Shown here piece by piece: positions 1-8,418 of a DNA stretch of 64,000 nucleotides; the first letter of the stretch is position 1; each line of letters starts with the position of its first letter. Under the pieces are notes generated by a model that was given only the letters and a program-made list of their open reading frames with translations, was not told the DNA's origin and made no database searches. Both the position numbers and the translations under genes were made by a program. Source of the DNA: Cytophagales bacterium (GTDB lineage Bacteria; Bacteroidota; Bacteroidia; Cytophagales; Spirosomataceae); NCBI GenBank assembly GCA_004292855.1, contig RDXN01000040.1, positions 55,924 to 119,923 on the forward strand, written 5' to 3'.

Positions 1-1
1 G

Positions 2-721
2 TCGGTGGCCTTGCTTCCCGGCGAACGGGGGCGGATCAGTCCGGCGCAGGTCCGCGACGCGATCAACAACCCTGCCGACCCACACCGGCCCCTGACACGG
101 CTGGTGAGCCTTGAGAACACAATGAATAAGGGGGGCGGTTGCTACTACACCCTGCCCGACATTTCAGCGATCCGGCAAGTGTGCGACGAACACAACCTGC
201 CCCTGCACCTCGACGGGGCGCGGCTGTTCAACGCGCTGGTCGAAACGGGCGAGAGCACCGAAGCGCACGGCCAACTGTTCGACTCGATCAGCATTTGCTT
301 GTCGAAGGGGCTGGGTTGCCCGGTGGGGTCGTTGTTGCTGGGGAAACGGGAGTTCATCGCGCAAGCCCGTCGATACCGCAAACTGATGGGGGGCGGCTGG
401 CGGCAGGCGGGTTTCTTGGCGGCTGCGGGCATCTACGCCCTCGATCACCACGTGAATCGCCTGAAGCTCGACCACGCCCGTGCCCGCAAAATTGGGGCGA
501 TGCTCGCCACCCGCCCCGAAGTGGAGGATATTTACCCCATCGACACGAATATCGTGATCTTCCGGCTCCCCGAAACCATTCTGGCGGTTGATTACGTGGC
601 CCAACTAGCCGGAAAAGGCATCCGGGCTGTTACATTTGGCAAGCATCTGGTCCGGTTCGTCACGCATCTCGATTTCACGGACGAGCAATTGGAGGAACTG
701 GAAAGACAATTAAAATTTTAG
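2..721 (+). CDS. Low-specificity L-threonine aldolase, 5' end outside window
   Basis: PLP enzyme that splits L-threonine or L-allo-threonine into glycine and acetaldehyde in the cytoplasm. The frame is open to the left edge, so only about 239 C-terminal residues of a family that usually has about 340 are present. Counting from the GTG at position 5, the family motif DGAR is at residues 70-73 and the Schiff-base lysine is Lys101 in CLSKGLGCPVGS. The glycine-rich MGGGWRQAG segment typical of the family follows. The C terminus is complete. A hairpin repeat lies directly downstream. The family call is secure; substrate stereo-preference cannot be read from the sequence. Confidence 0.9.
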   Translation, partial: SVALLPGERGRISPAQVRDAINNPADPHRPLTRLVSLENTMNKGGGCYYTLPDISAIRQVCDEHNLPLHLDGARLFNALVETGESTEAHGQLFDSISICLSKGLGCPVGSLLLGKREFIAQARRYRKLMGGGWRQAGFLAAAGIYALDHHVNRLKLDHARARKIGAMLATRPEVEDIYPIDTNIVIFRLPETILAVDYVAQLAGKGIRAVTFGKHLVRFVTHLDFTDEQLEELERQLKF

Positions 722-735
722 AGAGGGTCACACGG

Positions 736-830
736 TTTTTTGTCATCCCGAAGCATGAGGGATCTACTCCGTTCTTACTCAAATTGAGAGTAGACTAGCT
801 AGATCCCTCATGCTTCGGGATGACAAAAAA
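736..830. repeat. Perfect 30-bp inverted repeat (dispersed hairpin)
   Basis: Arms 736-765 and 801-830 are exact reverse complements around a 35-bp loop, each arm ending in six T or A. It sits between two co-directional genes, so it may also end transcription of the aldolase gene. It looks like a REP- or MITE-like intergenic element. Confidence 0.85.
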
Positions 831-857
831 CTCCGTGTACTCCGTGGTAAATTTTTT

Positions 858-1967
858 ATGAATTTAATATCCTCAACCCCCGTCGCATCCACGCCGGGCC
901 GTATTTGCCTGTTTGGCGAACACCAGGACTACCTCGGCTTGCCCGTGATTGCAGCCGCCATCTCGCGCCAAATCAACATCGAAGCCACCCGAACAACCAA
1001 CCCGGAAGTACGGCTGCATCTGCCTGATTTACAATCAGAAGAACGATTCTCCGTCGCGCAGTTTCCGCTAACCTATGCCCATAAACGCGACTACTTCCGG
1101 TCGGCGATGAACGTGCTTTGGCGGGAAGGGTTGCGCTTTTCGGGGGGTATTGAAGGGCGTATCTGGAGTACAATTCCGATCAACGCGGGTACGTCGAGTT
1201 CGTCGGCCCTGATCGTGACGTGGCTGAACCTGCTGAGCCAACTCGCCGACGAACCCCGGACGTTCACGCCCGCTCAACTCGCCGAGTTTGGCTATGTGGC
1301 CGAGGTGCTCGAATTCGGCGAGCCGGGCGGCATGATGGACCACTACTCCACAGCCATCGGGGGTGTTATCTATCTGGAATCGCAGCCCCAGATTCGCGTG
1401 GAACCGTTCGCGATTGGCGGGAGTGGCTTGCAACTGGGTGCGTTTGTGTTAGGTGATTCGGGCGAGCCTAAGGACACCATCGGTATTCTGCGCCATGTGA
1501 AATACGGGATGCTCGATGCAATGGCGAAGATGAAGGCGCACCACCCCAACTTCGCATTTGAGACTCTACCCGCCGACGCCATCACCGACTACGACCATCT
1601 GCTCACCCCCGACGAACGCGCTCTGGTTCGGGGCAACCTCTCCGACCGCGACGTACTGCGCGAAGCCCTGGCGATGTTCCGTTCTGGCACAATCGACCAC
1701 GACCGGCTAGGGCAGTTGCTCACGATTCACCAAACGAGTTTGCGCGAAGCAAAGCGCGTATCGACGCCCAAAATCGACCGGATGCTCGACGCTGCTCTGC
1801 AAGCGGGTGCGTTGGGGGGCAAAATCAACGGATCGGGTGGGGGAGGGTGCATGTTTGCGTATGCCCCGCAGCAACCCGAAGCCGTTGCCGAAGCCATCGA
1901 ACGGGCCGGGGGAAAAGCCTACGTGATTTCGATTGACGAGGGAACGCGCTGTTCGTCAGGTTCTTAG
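858..1967 (+). CDS. GHMP-family sugar kinase, galactokinase-like
   Basis: Predicted ATP-dependent kinase of 369 residues phosphorylating a sugar or related hydroxyl. The galactokinase-type signature GRICLFGEHQDY is at residues 14-25. The ATP-binding loop GTSSSSAL is at about 111-118, and Asp161 in GGMMDHYS is in the position of the catalytic base. The third GHMP motif, KINGSGGGGCMF, is near residue 330. An ATG further upstream (810) lies inside the inverted repeat, so the start is placed at 858, where the signature begins at the usual distance from the N terminus. The stop overlaps the stop of the convergent gene by a few bases. Galactose is only one possible substrate; L-fucose, arabinose or mevalonate-like substrates are not excluded. 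Confidence 0.85.
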   Translation: MNLISSTPVASTPGRICLFGEHQDYLGLPVIAAAISRQINIEATRTTNPEVRLHLPDLQSEERFSVAQFPLTYAHKRDYFRSAMNVLWREGLRFSGGIEGRIWSTIPINAGTSSSSALIVTWLNLLSQLADEPRTFTPAQLAEFGYVAEVLEFGEPGGMMDHYSTAIGGVIYLESQPQIRVEPFAIGGSGLQLGAFVLGDSGEPKDTIGILRHVKYGMLDAMAKMKAHHPNFAFETLPADAITDYDHLLTPDERALVRGNLSDRDVLREALAMFRSGTIDHDRLGQLLTIHQTSLREAKRVSTPKIDRMLDAALQAGALGGKINGSGGGGCMFAYAPQQPEAVAEAIERAGGKAYVISIDEGTRCSSGS

Positions 1968-2731
1968 AATGTGAATCCTGCCCGGATCGCTACCCGGTTA
2001 AAGTCGGCAGATTCGCGGGTGCGGCCATCGGGTTGCTCAATAATGGATTGTTGCAGGTAGTAACCGCCACTGAGCAGGAAACTGCTGTTGCGCGAGAATG
2101 GGAACCGAATACCCAGACCAGCCGAGGTGTAAGCCCCACCAATGTAGCGTAGGCCGGGGGTGTTGTTGACGGTGGCATTGAGGCCGTAGCCACCATCCAG
2201 AAAGTAAAAGGGAATTGGGCCGGGCCGCGTTAGGCCGGGCCGCGCCAGGCCGGGCCGCGCTAGGCTAGACTGCCTCGACCCACCCGACAAATCGCCCCGG
2301 ACGGAGGCAAATAGGGGCACAAACGTTTGGGTCGCGTACAGATCGACGCCTGTGCCAAAACCAGCGTAAAAGCCCCGACTGAATCGGAATCCGTTGATAA
2401 TGTGAAAGGTAATGGCGGCAGTGGTTACGGCCTGCGCGGTGGTGTTGCGGGCGGCCAACGGCCCTAGCTCAACGTAAAGGCCATAGCCTTTGGTGCGGGG
2501 CGTGTCTCGCCCGACCGTCTGCACTTCGGCCCGGCTGAACACGAATCGGTTGCCATCGCGGGTGTCGATCACCACGCTGGAGTCGGGGCGGGCGGGGAGG
2601 AGAGTGCCCCGCAAAATCCAGCCATTTTTAAGGGTAACTACATCGCTGACAACCGTCTGGGCAATGCTGGCCGATAGGGTAACACAACTGAAAAGGGCAA
2701 AGAGGTAGGTGAAACGGTACACAAATGGCAT
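1964..2731 (-). CDS. Secreted outer-membrane protein, unknown function
   Basis: A 255-residue protein starting at an internal ATG (2731) that gives a clean signal peptide ending near IAQT. The rest alternates polar and hydrophobic residues with many Gly and aromatic positions and ends in Phe, as expected for a small outer-membrane beta barrel. An internal segment, SLARPGLARPGLTRPGP, is encoded by three 15-bp tandem repeats (2221-2265). The gene is 43 bp downstream of the LytTR regulator, so it is probably the last gene of that operon. I do not recognise a named family. Confidence 0.65.
   Translation of the reverse strand: MPFVYRFTYLFALFSCVTLSASIAQTVVSDVVTLKNGWILRGTLLPARPDSSVVIDTRDGNRFVFSRAEVQTVGRDTPRTKGYGLYVELGPLAARNTTAQAVTTAAITFHIINGFRFSRGFYAGFGTGVDLYATQTFVPLFASVRGDLSGGSRQSSLARPGLARPGLTRPGPIPFYFLDGGYGLNATVNNTPGLRYIGGAYTSAGLGIRFPFSRNSSFLLSGGYYLQQSIIEQPDGRTRESADFNRVAIRAGFTF
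2221..2265. repeat. 15-bp tandem repeat x3 inside a coding region
   Basis: Three consecutive copies of a 15-bp GC-rich unit (consensus CGGGCCGCGYYAGGC) differing at two positions. They encode a Leu/Thr/Ala-Arg-Pro-Gly repeat in the secreted protein. The 15-bp unit keeps frame, so copy number can change without breaking the gene. Confidence 0.9.
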
Positions 2732-2774
2732 ACGGAAAACGGTTGAAAAATTGGGATAGACACACAAAACGAAA

Positions 2775-3539
2775 TTACTGCTCCAGCCACGCTTTGAATT
2801 CAGGCACGCGCTCGCGACTCACGTAAACGTCTTCGTCGGGGGCAGGGTGAAAATTTAGGCGCAGTCGCCCGCCCACGTTGGTACGGATGTCGCGGATGGT
2901 GTTGATACGGGCGACGATCTTACGGTTAACGCGGAAAAACTTGGCCGGATCGAGTTGAAGTTCCAGTTCTTCGAGCGTGTAATCGACCACAAACCGGCGG
3001 TTTTCGATAGAAACAAGGTACACGATCTTGCCATCGGCATAAAAATAGGCCACATCGTCGACGTTCTTAAATTGGATGTGGTCGCCAAATTTGACCAGAA
3101 ACCGCGATTTATATTGCCGCGTGAGCCGGGCCAAATCGTTGTTGAGCCGACTAAATAAATCGGGCGTAATCGTGGGCGAAGGAACCAGCCGATTCCGCCA
3201 TTTACTTAATGCCTGCTGGAGTTGGGTATGCTCGATTGGCTTAAGCAGGTAGTCGATGCTATTGACCGAAAACGCCCGGAGTGCGTATTGATCGTAGGCG
3301 GTGGTGAAGATAACAGGGCAACTTACTTTAGTCTGATTGAAGATGCTAAAGCTCAGACCATCAGACAGTTGAATATCTAGAAAAAGCAGGTCGGGTTGGG
3401 GGTTGTTGCCAAACCACGTCACAGCATCCTCGACCGAGTCGATGGGGCCATGAATGGTTAAACTATCGTCGTGTTGACGGATAATGGTTGCCAACCGTTC
3501 GGCAGCTAAATCTTCGTCTTCGATCAGCAGGACATTCAT
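2775..3539 (-). CDS. LytTR-family response regulator
   Basis: Cytoplasmic two-component regulator of 254 residues. The N-terminal receiver domain has the acidic pair at Glu7-Asp8, the phospho-acceptor Asp55 in FLDIQLSDG, the Thr/Ser switch in FTTAYD near 79-83, and Lys100. A LytTR DNA-binding domain fills about residues 145-250. Its start codon overlaps the stop of the upstream kinase gene (TAATG), so the pair is translationally coupled. The outer-membrane gene just downstream is a candidate target or partner. Confidence 0.93.
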   Translation of the reverse strand: MNVLLIEDEDLAAERLATIIRQHDDSLTIHGPIDSVEDAVTWFGNNPQPDLLFLDIQLSDGLSFSIFNQTKVSCPVIFTTAYDQYALRAFSVNSIDYLLKPIEHTQLQQALSKWRNRLVPSPTITPDLFSRLNNDLARLTRQYKSRFLVKFGDHIQFKNVDDVAYFYADGKIVYLVSIENRRFVVDYTLEELELQLDPAKFFRVNRKIVARINTIRDIRTNVGGRLRLNFHPAPDEDVYVSRERVPEFKAWLEQ

Positions 3540-4570
3540 TAGTTAGCCAGTTGAATCAGTGGTAGAACAACCCGGAATGTGCCGCTTTGCTGGTCGATAG
3601 CCACATCCCGTTGGGTAATAAACCGATACCGTTGCCTAATGTTTTTAAGGCCTACACGGGTGGAGGGTTCCACTTCCGTTTTGGGTTGCAGGTTGTTGGT
3701 AACGACCAAACCCGGCGAGTCCTCGACCGATACACTGATCGTGAGCGGGCGGTTGTGCGAGCTGACGTTGTGTTTAATGGCATTTTCGAGCACCATTTGC
3801 AACGCGGCTGGCACAATGTAATAGTTCAAATACTGATCGGGCACGTTGTATTGGATATTCAAACCCCCGTTGAAGCGCGTCTTGAGCAGGTAGCTGTACG
3901 ACGTCAGGAAGCGCATCTCTTCGTCGAGCGAAACCAGCTCGCGGTCGCTCTGATCCAGCACGTGCCGATACACCCTCGACAGTTGTTGAATGAACTCCTT
4001 CGCCCGCGCCGGGTCTTTATCGACCAATACACTCAGTACGTTGAAGTTATTGAACAAAAAGTGGGGATTCACCTGGGCTTTCAGGGCCTGCAATTCCGCC
4101 TGAACGGTCGTTTTTTTCAATTGCTCGGCTTCCAGTTGGGATTGGCGAAACTGCCGGAACAGAAACTCTACGGCGTTCAGAATATTGATAAACAGGTTGA
4201 CCCGATAGCCAAACACAAGACACAGTTTCAACGGCATATTGAGAGCTTCGACTGATTGACCTTCGTAGGCACCGCCTACAAACCACACCAGTGGCCCCAC
4301 AACGAGCAGAACCAGTACTAAACTCAACGCAAAATGAATAGCCAGCGGGTGCCAGGACCAGGGCCAATGAGGCTGCACACGGGGAATTGCCCGACTGAGC
4401 AGGTGGTTGCCTTCCCAAACCAGCCAAACGATGGCTGTGATAACCAGACCAGCTATCCACTCCGGTGCCGCCAGTTGATACCGAGACATGGTATCCAGAA
4501 AATGCAGGTTAAGATACGAGTAAATTGCCAGCAGAAGGGCAAACAGGTAACGAAATCGGTGGGCAAACAT
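3539..4570 (-). CDS. LytS-type sensor histidine kinase
   Basis: Membrane sensor of 343 residues, partner of the LytTR regulator it overlaps. About four hydrophobic segments occupy residues 8-140 with no large periplasmic domain. A helical linker leads to the His_kinase domain (PF06580 type), with phospho-acceptor His170 in NPHFLFNN. The HATPase domain carries Asn263 in the N box (ENAIKHN) and a VGLKNIRQRY G2 segment. The start is placed at the ATG at 4570, which begins just before the first membrane segment; the upstream in-frame ATG adds 17 polar residues that look non-coding. Confidence 0.92.
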   Translation of the reverse strand: MFAHRFRYLFALLLAIYSYLNLHFLDTMSRYQLAAPEWIAGLVITAIVWLVWEGNHLLSRAIPRVQPHWPWSWHPLAIHFALSLVLVLLVVGPLVWFVGGAYEGQSVEALNMPLKLCLVFGYRVNLFINILNAVEFLFRQFRQSQLEAEQLKKTTVQAELQALKAQVNPHFLFNNFNVLSVLVDKDPARAKEFIQQLSRVYRHVLDQSDRELVSLDEEMRFLTSYSYLLKTRFNGGLNIQYNVPDQYLNYYIVPAALQMVLENAIKHNVSSHNRPLTISVSVEDSPGLVVTNNLQPKTEVEPSTRVGLKNIRQRYRFITQRDVAIDQQSGTFRVVLPLIQLAN

Positions 4571-4937
4571 AGTAGCTTCGGTAGGGTGATTAAGGTGGTG
4601 ATGTCCGGTTGAGGAAAGCAACTATAGTGCTCGCATTCCTCTCAATAACAACTACATAACGAATCCCATTGTTGCTTGCTTCGCAACGACTGAGAGGTAG
4701 TAGCAAGACCGAAAGCAGCAAAGCAATAAGTAAAGTCAGAACTTTTTTTAAGATTTTACGGAGCATGAAATTCATTAATGATGGTAACACGTAAACGTTG
4801 TAATTCAGCTAGTAGGAAAACCGTTGGGAGTGAACGGGAGACAGAAGGGGGTGAACGGGAGACAGAAGGGGGTGAACTGCTAAATCGAGACCCCAAACGG
4901 GAACCGGCCATTGGCTGATAGTCGTTAGACCAATACC
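4571..4937. other. Intergenic region between kinase and nitrilase fusion
   Basis: This 367-bp gap separates two divergent genes and must hold both promoters. On the minus strand a short frame (about 4590-4766) would encode a basic, highly hydrophobic 58-residue peptide. It could be a small membrane protein, but nothing else supports it. At 4830-4877 there is a 21-bp direct tandem repeat. Confidence 0.5.
4830..4877. repeat. 21-bp direct tandem repeat, 2.3 copies
   Basis: Two exact 21-bp units (4830-4850 and 4851-4871) beginning GTGAACGGGAGACAG, followed by a 6-bp partial third copy. They lie 60-110 bp upstream of the nitrilase-fusion start codon, where copy number could affect promoter spacing. 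Confidence 0.9.
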
Positions 4938-6527
4938 ATGAAGATTGATACCAGAAACCTGCGCCGGGAAGATTACGCCGATCTGAAAGAGGCCATGATT
5001 GAGTCGTACAGCGGCATCGGGGGCGATTATTGGGGTAAGAACCTGATCGACAAACTTCTGCGCATCTTCCCCGAAGGGCAGTTGTGCGTCGAGGTCGACG
5101 ATAAAGTGGTGGCCTGCGCGTTGGCCATTCGGGTTAAATACGCCGACTTTGGCGATAACCATACCTACGAGGAAATCACGGGCGGCTATACCTTCGACAC
5201 ACACAACCCCAAAGGTGACTGGTTTTACGGTATTGAGGTGTTTGTACATCCTGACTACCGCGACCTGCGGCTCGGTCGGCGACTCTACGACGCCCGCAAG
5301 GAACTTTGCGAACAGTTGAACCTGAAGGGCATTATGGCTGGGGGGCGCATCCCCAAATACAGCCAGTACGCCGACCAAATGTCGCCCCGCGAGTTCATCG
5401 CGAAGGTGAAACAGAAGGAGATCTACGACCCTACGCTGAGCTTCCAGCTTTCCAACGATTTCCACGTTAAGAAAGTCCTGCGGGGCTACCTCCCCGGCGA
5501 CACCGAGTCGAAGGAGTACGCGACCCTGCTCGAATGGAACAACATTTACTACGTCGACGAGAAGAAAAAGCGGTCCCACTCCGATTCGATCATTCGGTTG
5601 GGGGTGGTGCAGTGGCAGATGCGCCATTTTCCCACGCTCCAGTCGTTTTTCGATCAGGTTGAGTTCTTCGTTGACGTCGTAGCCGACTACAAGGCCGACT
5701 TCCTGGTGTTGCCCGAATTTTTCAACACGCCCCTGATGGCGGAGTTCCGCGATATGCCTGAACCTCAGGCCATTCGGAAGCTCGCCGAGTATACGGAGCG
5801 AGTCCGCGAACGGCTCATCAAGTTTGCCATTTCCTACAACGTAAACATTGTGGGTGGGTCCATGCCGCTCATGGACGATGGCAAACTCTACAACGTGGCC
5901 TACCTCTGTCGGCGCGACGGCACCTGCGAGGAGTACCGCAAGGTGCATATTACGCCCAACGAGGTGAAATATTACGGCATGGTGGGCGGCTACGAGGTAC
6001 GTTCTTTCGACACCGATTGCGGTAAAATTGGCATGATGATCTGCTACGACGTGGAGTTCCCCGAACTGGGTCGGATTCTGTCGGCGCAGGGTGCCCAAAT
6101 CATCTTTGTGCCCTTCCTGACCGACACCCAAAACGGCTACTACCGGGTGCGGAACTGTGCGCAGGCGCGAGCCATCGAAAACGAGTGCTATGTGGCTATT
6201 TCGGGTTGTGTGGGTAACCTCCCCAACGTGCCCAACACCGACATTCACTACGCCCAATCGGCGGTGTTTACGCCATCGGATTTCCAGTTTCCGAACAACG
6301 CCGTTAAGGCCGAAGCCACCACCAACACCGAAATGGTCCTCTTCGCCGACGTTGACCTGTCGTTGCTCAAAGAGATTCATGAATACGGCTCCGTGCAGAA
6401 CATCAAAGACCGCCGAACCGACCTCTATGAAGTGACCGTGAAGCGACCGTCCAAACGAACGCCCAAAAAAGCCTCCCACGACAACGACCCGGAATACGTA
6501 GCCCCGGTGCTGGTGGTGACGCCCTGA
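4938..6527 (+). CDS. GNAT acetyltransferase-nitrilase fusion protein
   Basis: A 529-residue cytoplasmic protein with two enzyme domains. Residues 1-205 form a GNAT-type N-acetyltransferase, with an acetyl-CoA loop around RDLRLGRRLYDAR at 108-120. Residues 217-500 form a carbon-nitrogen hydrolase of the nitrilase superfamily with a complete catalytic triad: Glu260 in VLPEFF, Lys335 in YRKVHITP and Cys369 in MICYDVEFPE. The C terminus is a basic, low-complexity tail. This fusion is a known family in bacteria with unknown natural substrate; an amidase or deamidating role linked to acylation is plausible. The antisense frame across this gene is an artefact of codon bias. Confidence 0.9.
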   Translation: MKIDTRNLRREDYADLKEAMIESYSGIGGDYWGKNLIDKLLRIFPEGQLCVEVDDKVVACALAIRVKYADFGDNHTYEEITGGYTFDTHNPKGDWFYGIEVFVHPDYRDLRLGRRLYDARKELCEQLNLKGIMAGGRIPKYSQYADQMSPREFIAKVKQKEIYDPTLSFQLSNDFHVKKVLRGYLPGDTESKEYATLLEWNNIYYVDEKKKRSHSDSIIRLGVVQWQMRHFPTLQSFFDQVEFFVDVVADYKADFLVLPEFFNTPLMAEFRDMPEPQAIRKLAEYTERVRERLIKFAISYNVNIVGGSMPLMDDGKLYNVAYLCRRDGTCEEYRKVHITPNEVKYYGMVGGYEVRSFDTDCGKIGMMICYDVEFPELGRILSAQGAQIIFVPFLTDTQNGYYRVRNCAQARAIENECYVAISGCVGNLPNVPNTDIHYAQSAVFTPSDFQFPNNAVKAEATTNTEMVLFADVDLSLLKEIHEYGSVQNIKDRRTDLYEVTVKRPSKRTPKKASHDNDPEYVAPVLVVTP

Positions 6528-6536
6528 GATGACCTC

Positions 6537-8225
6537 TCAAAAACTCATCGAATACTGCACACTGCCCTGCTGCTCGCAGAACGATTGTAGGCCCCGGCTT
6601 TGCACGTTAGTGGCGTTGAGCGATAACCGATGAACGGGCGTCAACTGATAGCTCAGATTGAGGCCGGTGCTGACAACGGAGCCGGATTCGCTCAGATCGG
6701 TTAGCGTTTCGAGACTCTCCAGGTAGTTGACTGTCAGTCGGATAGCCAACTTATTCCTCAACGTTCTGTGGCCAATTTCGAGCGAGGGGCCGTAGAATGC
6801 GCTACTCATGTCGAACCCCGTGGTATGGGTGTAGCCGTACCCCAGGTTCAGGTCGAAATTGGCGACCAGATGCTCAAGCATGTAGTTGAGGGTGTAGTTC
6901 AGGTTGTTGCTCCGGTTCAGGTCTGCCGTGAAGGGGTTCAGGTCTTGCAATTCCTGATACGTGGCCGAGCCGGTGACGGTGTGGACGGTGGTTTGGCCTG
7001 CCCAGAGTTTGAACACGCTGCCCGTTAGCGTGCGGTTGTTTTGGGCAACCCGCATAGTGTCGTTGATGGGCCGGTAGCCCGCCCGTTGGGTAATGCCGTA
7101 GTTGGAGTACGACAGGTCGATGGTGAGGTCTTTTTTCGAGGCATACGACACGCTCAGCGAACCAATCAGGCGGTCGGTGCGGGTCTTTTTCTGGTTCAGC
7201 AGATTGTCGTGTTGCCAGCCGACGCTACCCCGCAGGTTGAGCCGTTTGTGGAATAGTTTGAGCGCGGGAGCCGCCGTAAAGCTCTCTAAATCAGTCTGAA
7301 AAAAATACGCCCCCATCGACGTGTACCCCGGTTCGGTGCGTTTGTAGCGAAGTTTCAGGTCGGCCCAGCGGCCCCGGTAATTGAGTTGTGCCTGGAGGGC
7401 GGTGTAAATTTGGGTAGACTCCCGCGCGGTGAATAGATTTTTTAGCTGACCCAAATACCGGAATCGTTCGTCGTGACTCGTGAGGGTGGCTACGGTGTCG
7501 GTGCGGCTGTCGTGGGTGTAGGCACTGGCTGCCGCGTCGATCTCGACGGAGAGCTTCTTGCTAAACTGAAACCGCCCGCTCAGGCCCAGCACCACGTTTT
7601 CGGCGGGAGCCAGTTGGGGGAGCGAGTCGACCCGGATGGATTGCGCATCGTCGGCCACGCGGAGTACGATCAGGTCGAGGTAGGAGCGTTGGTTGCCCAG
7701 GCCCACTTTCGCGCTGTAGCCTGACCGCCCAAAGGTGGCCACGCGGTCGGGGTCGGCGAAGTTGGCGTTGACCGCCCGGTTGAACTTACCCACCACCGCA
7801 CCCACTCGCAAAACCCCCGGATTTAGCTCGATGCCCCCGCCCAGAAACGTGTGTCCGGCCAACGTGAGGGGCGAAAACACCACGTTGCGGTAGCCCCCGT
7901 GCAGCACCAGCCACTCGCGGAAGCGCGGACTCGCCCCCACCTGATTATACGGTTGCCGGAAGCGTTGCGTCTCGGAACTCCAGAGCAACTGAACCGGCAC
8001 AACCCAGCCGGAACGTGAACTCAGCGAGAATTCACCGCTCAACCCCCAGGGATTCAGCAAGGGGCGGGTGGCTTCGAGGCCCCGCAATGCGTAGAAGCCC
8101 GTAGAGAGGCTAACGTCGCCCGTCACCTGCACGGAGGGAGTTTTTTGCTTCGTTGAGTCCGGGGCGACAGAAGCTGACAGGCTGGATGCACTAGCGAAAA
8201 ATAGAAAAAAGAGGAGTGTTTTCAC
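6537..8225 (-). CDS. Large secreted outer-membrane beta-barrel protein
   Basis: A 562-residue protein with an N-terminal signal peptide cleaved near SASVAPDS. The remainder is a series of alternating amphipathic strands rich in Tyr, Leu, Asn and Gly, ending in SMSF, which fits an outer-membrane beta barrel. No TonB box or plug domain is visible, so it is not a classic TonB-dependent receptor. Its start is 66 bp downstream of the centre of an 18-bp palindrome shared with the kinase cluster at 13-17 kb, which suggests shared control. I cannot assign a substrate. Confidence 0.75.
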   Translation of the reverse strand: MKTLLFFLFFASASSLSASVAPDSTKQKTPSVQVTGDVSLSTGFYALRGLEATRPLLNPWGLSGEFSLSSRSGWVVPVQLLWSSETQRFRQPYNQVGASPRFREWLVLHGGYRNVVFSPLTLAGHTFLGGGIELNPGVLRVGAVVGKFNRAVNANFADPDRVATFGRSGYSAKVGLGNQRSYLDLIVLRVADDAQSIRVDSLPQLAPAENVVLGLSGRFQFSKKLSVEIDAAASAYTHDSRTDTVATLTSHDERFRYLGQLKNLFTARESTQIYTALQAQLNYRGRWADLKLRYKRTEPGYTSMGAYFFQTDLESFTAAPALKLFHKRLNLRGSVGWQHDNLLNQKKTRTDRLIGSLSVSYASKKDLTIDLSYSNYGITQRAGYRPINDTMRVAQNNRTLTGSVFKLWAGQTTVHTVTGSATYQELQDLNPFTADLNRSNNLNYTLNYMLEHLVANFDLNLGYGYTHTTGFDMSSAFYGPSLEIGHRTLRNKLAIRLTVNYLESLETLTDLSESGSVVSTGLNLSYQLTPVHRLSLNATNVQSRGLQSFCEQQGSVQYSMSF

Positions 8226-8252
8226 GGTATTTGTAGCAGTAGAGGAACGCTA

Positions 8253-8300
8253 CAAAATTGGTCGTTTGACAAGGGGGGGGCAATACAAACAAGGTTGTAT
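8253..8300 (-). promoter_or_regulatory. Operator-promoter site A (18-bp palindrome plus -7 box)
   Basis: ATACAAACAAGGTTGTAT at 8283-8300 is a near-palindrome. Reading toward the barrel gene, a -7-like box CAATTTTG (8253-8260) follows 25 bp after the TTTG within the palindrome. The same arrangement recurs at 11.2, 13.1 and 17.0 kb. The binding protein is unknown; the NarL-type regulator at 19 kb is the nearest candidate. Confidence 0.6.
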
Positions 8301-8313
8301 TTTGAAGAGGATG

Positions 8314-8418
8314 GGAACACAGATTGAACGGGTTGAACTGATAAAAACGGGTTTTTGATTTCTATTCTATCAATAAAAAATCAGTTTGAACCCGTTAAAT
8401 CCGTTTCATCCGTGTTCC
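8314..8418. repeat. Imperfect inverted repeat overlapping a gene end
   Basis: The left arm begins GGAACACAGATTGAACGGG and the right arm ends with its near reverse complement at 8418, around an AT-rich centre. The right arm contains the last eight codons and stop of the membrane-protein gene ending at 8395, so the repeat has set the C terminus (TRMKRI) of that protein. Confidence 0.8.

Noticed and set aside
4590..4790. A short hydrophobic minus-strand frame upstream of the LytS-type kinase
   Set aside because: It could be a small membrane peptide, but nothing beyond hydrophobicity supports it; kept only as a note.
4809..6479. A 556-residue minus-strand frame opposite the GNAT-nitrilase fusion
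   Set aside because: It mirrors a well-supported gene with catalytic motifs; the His/Val-rich product has no domain and arises from codon bias on the other strand.
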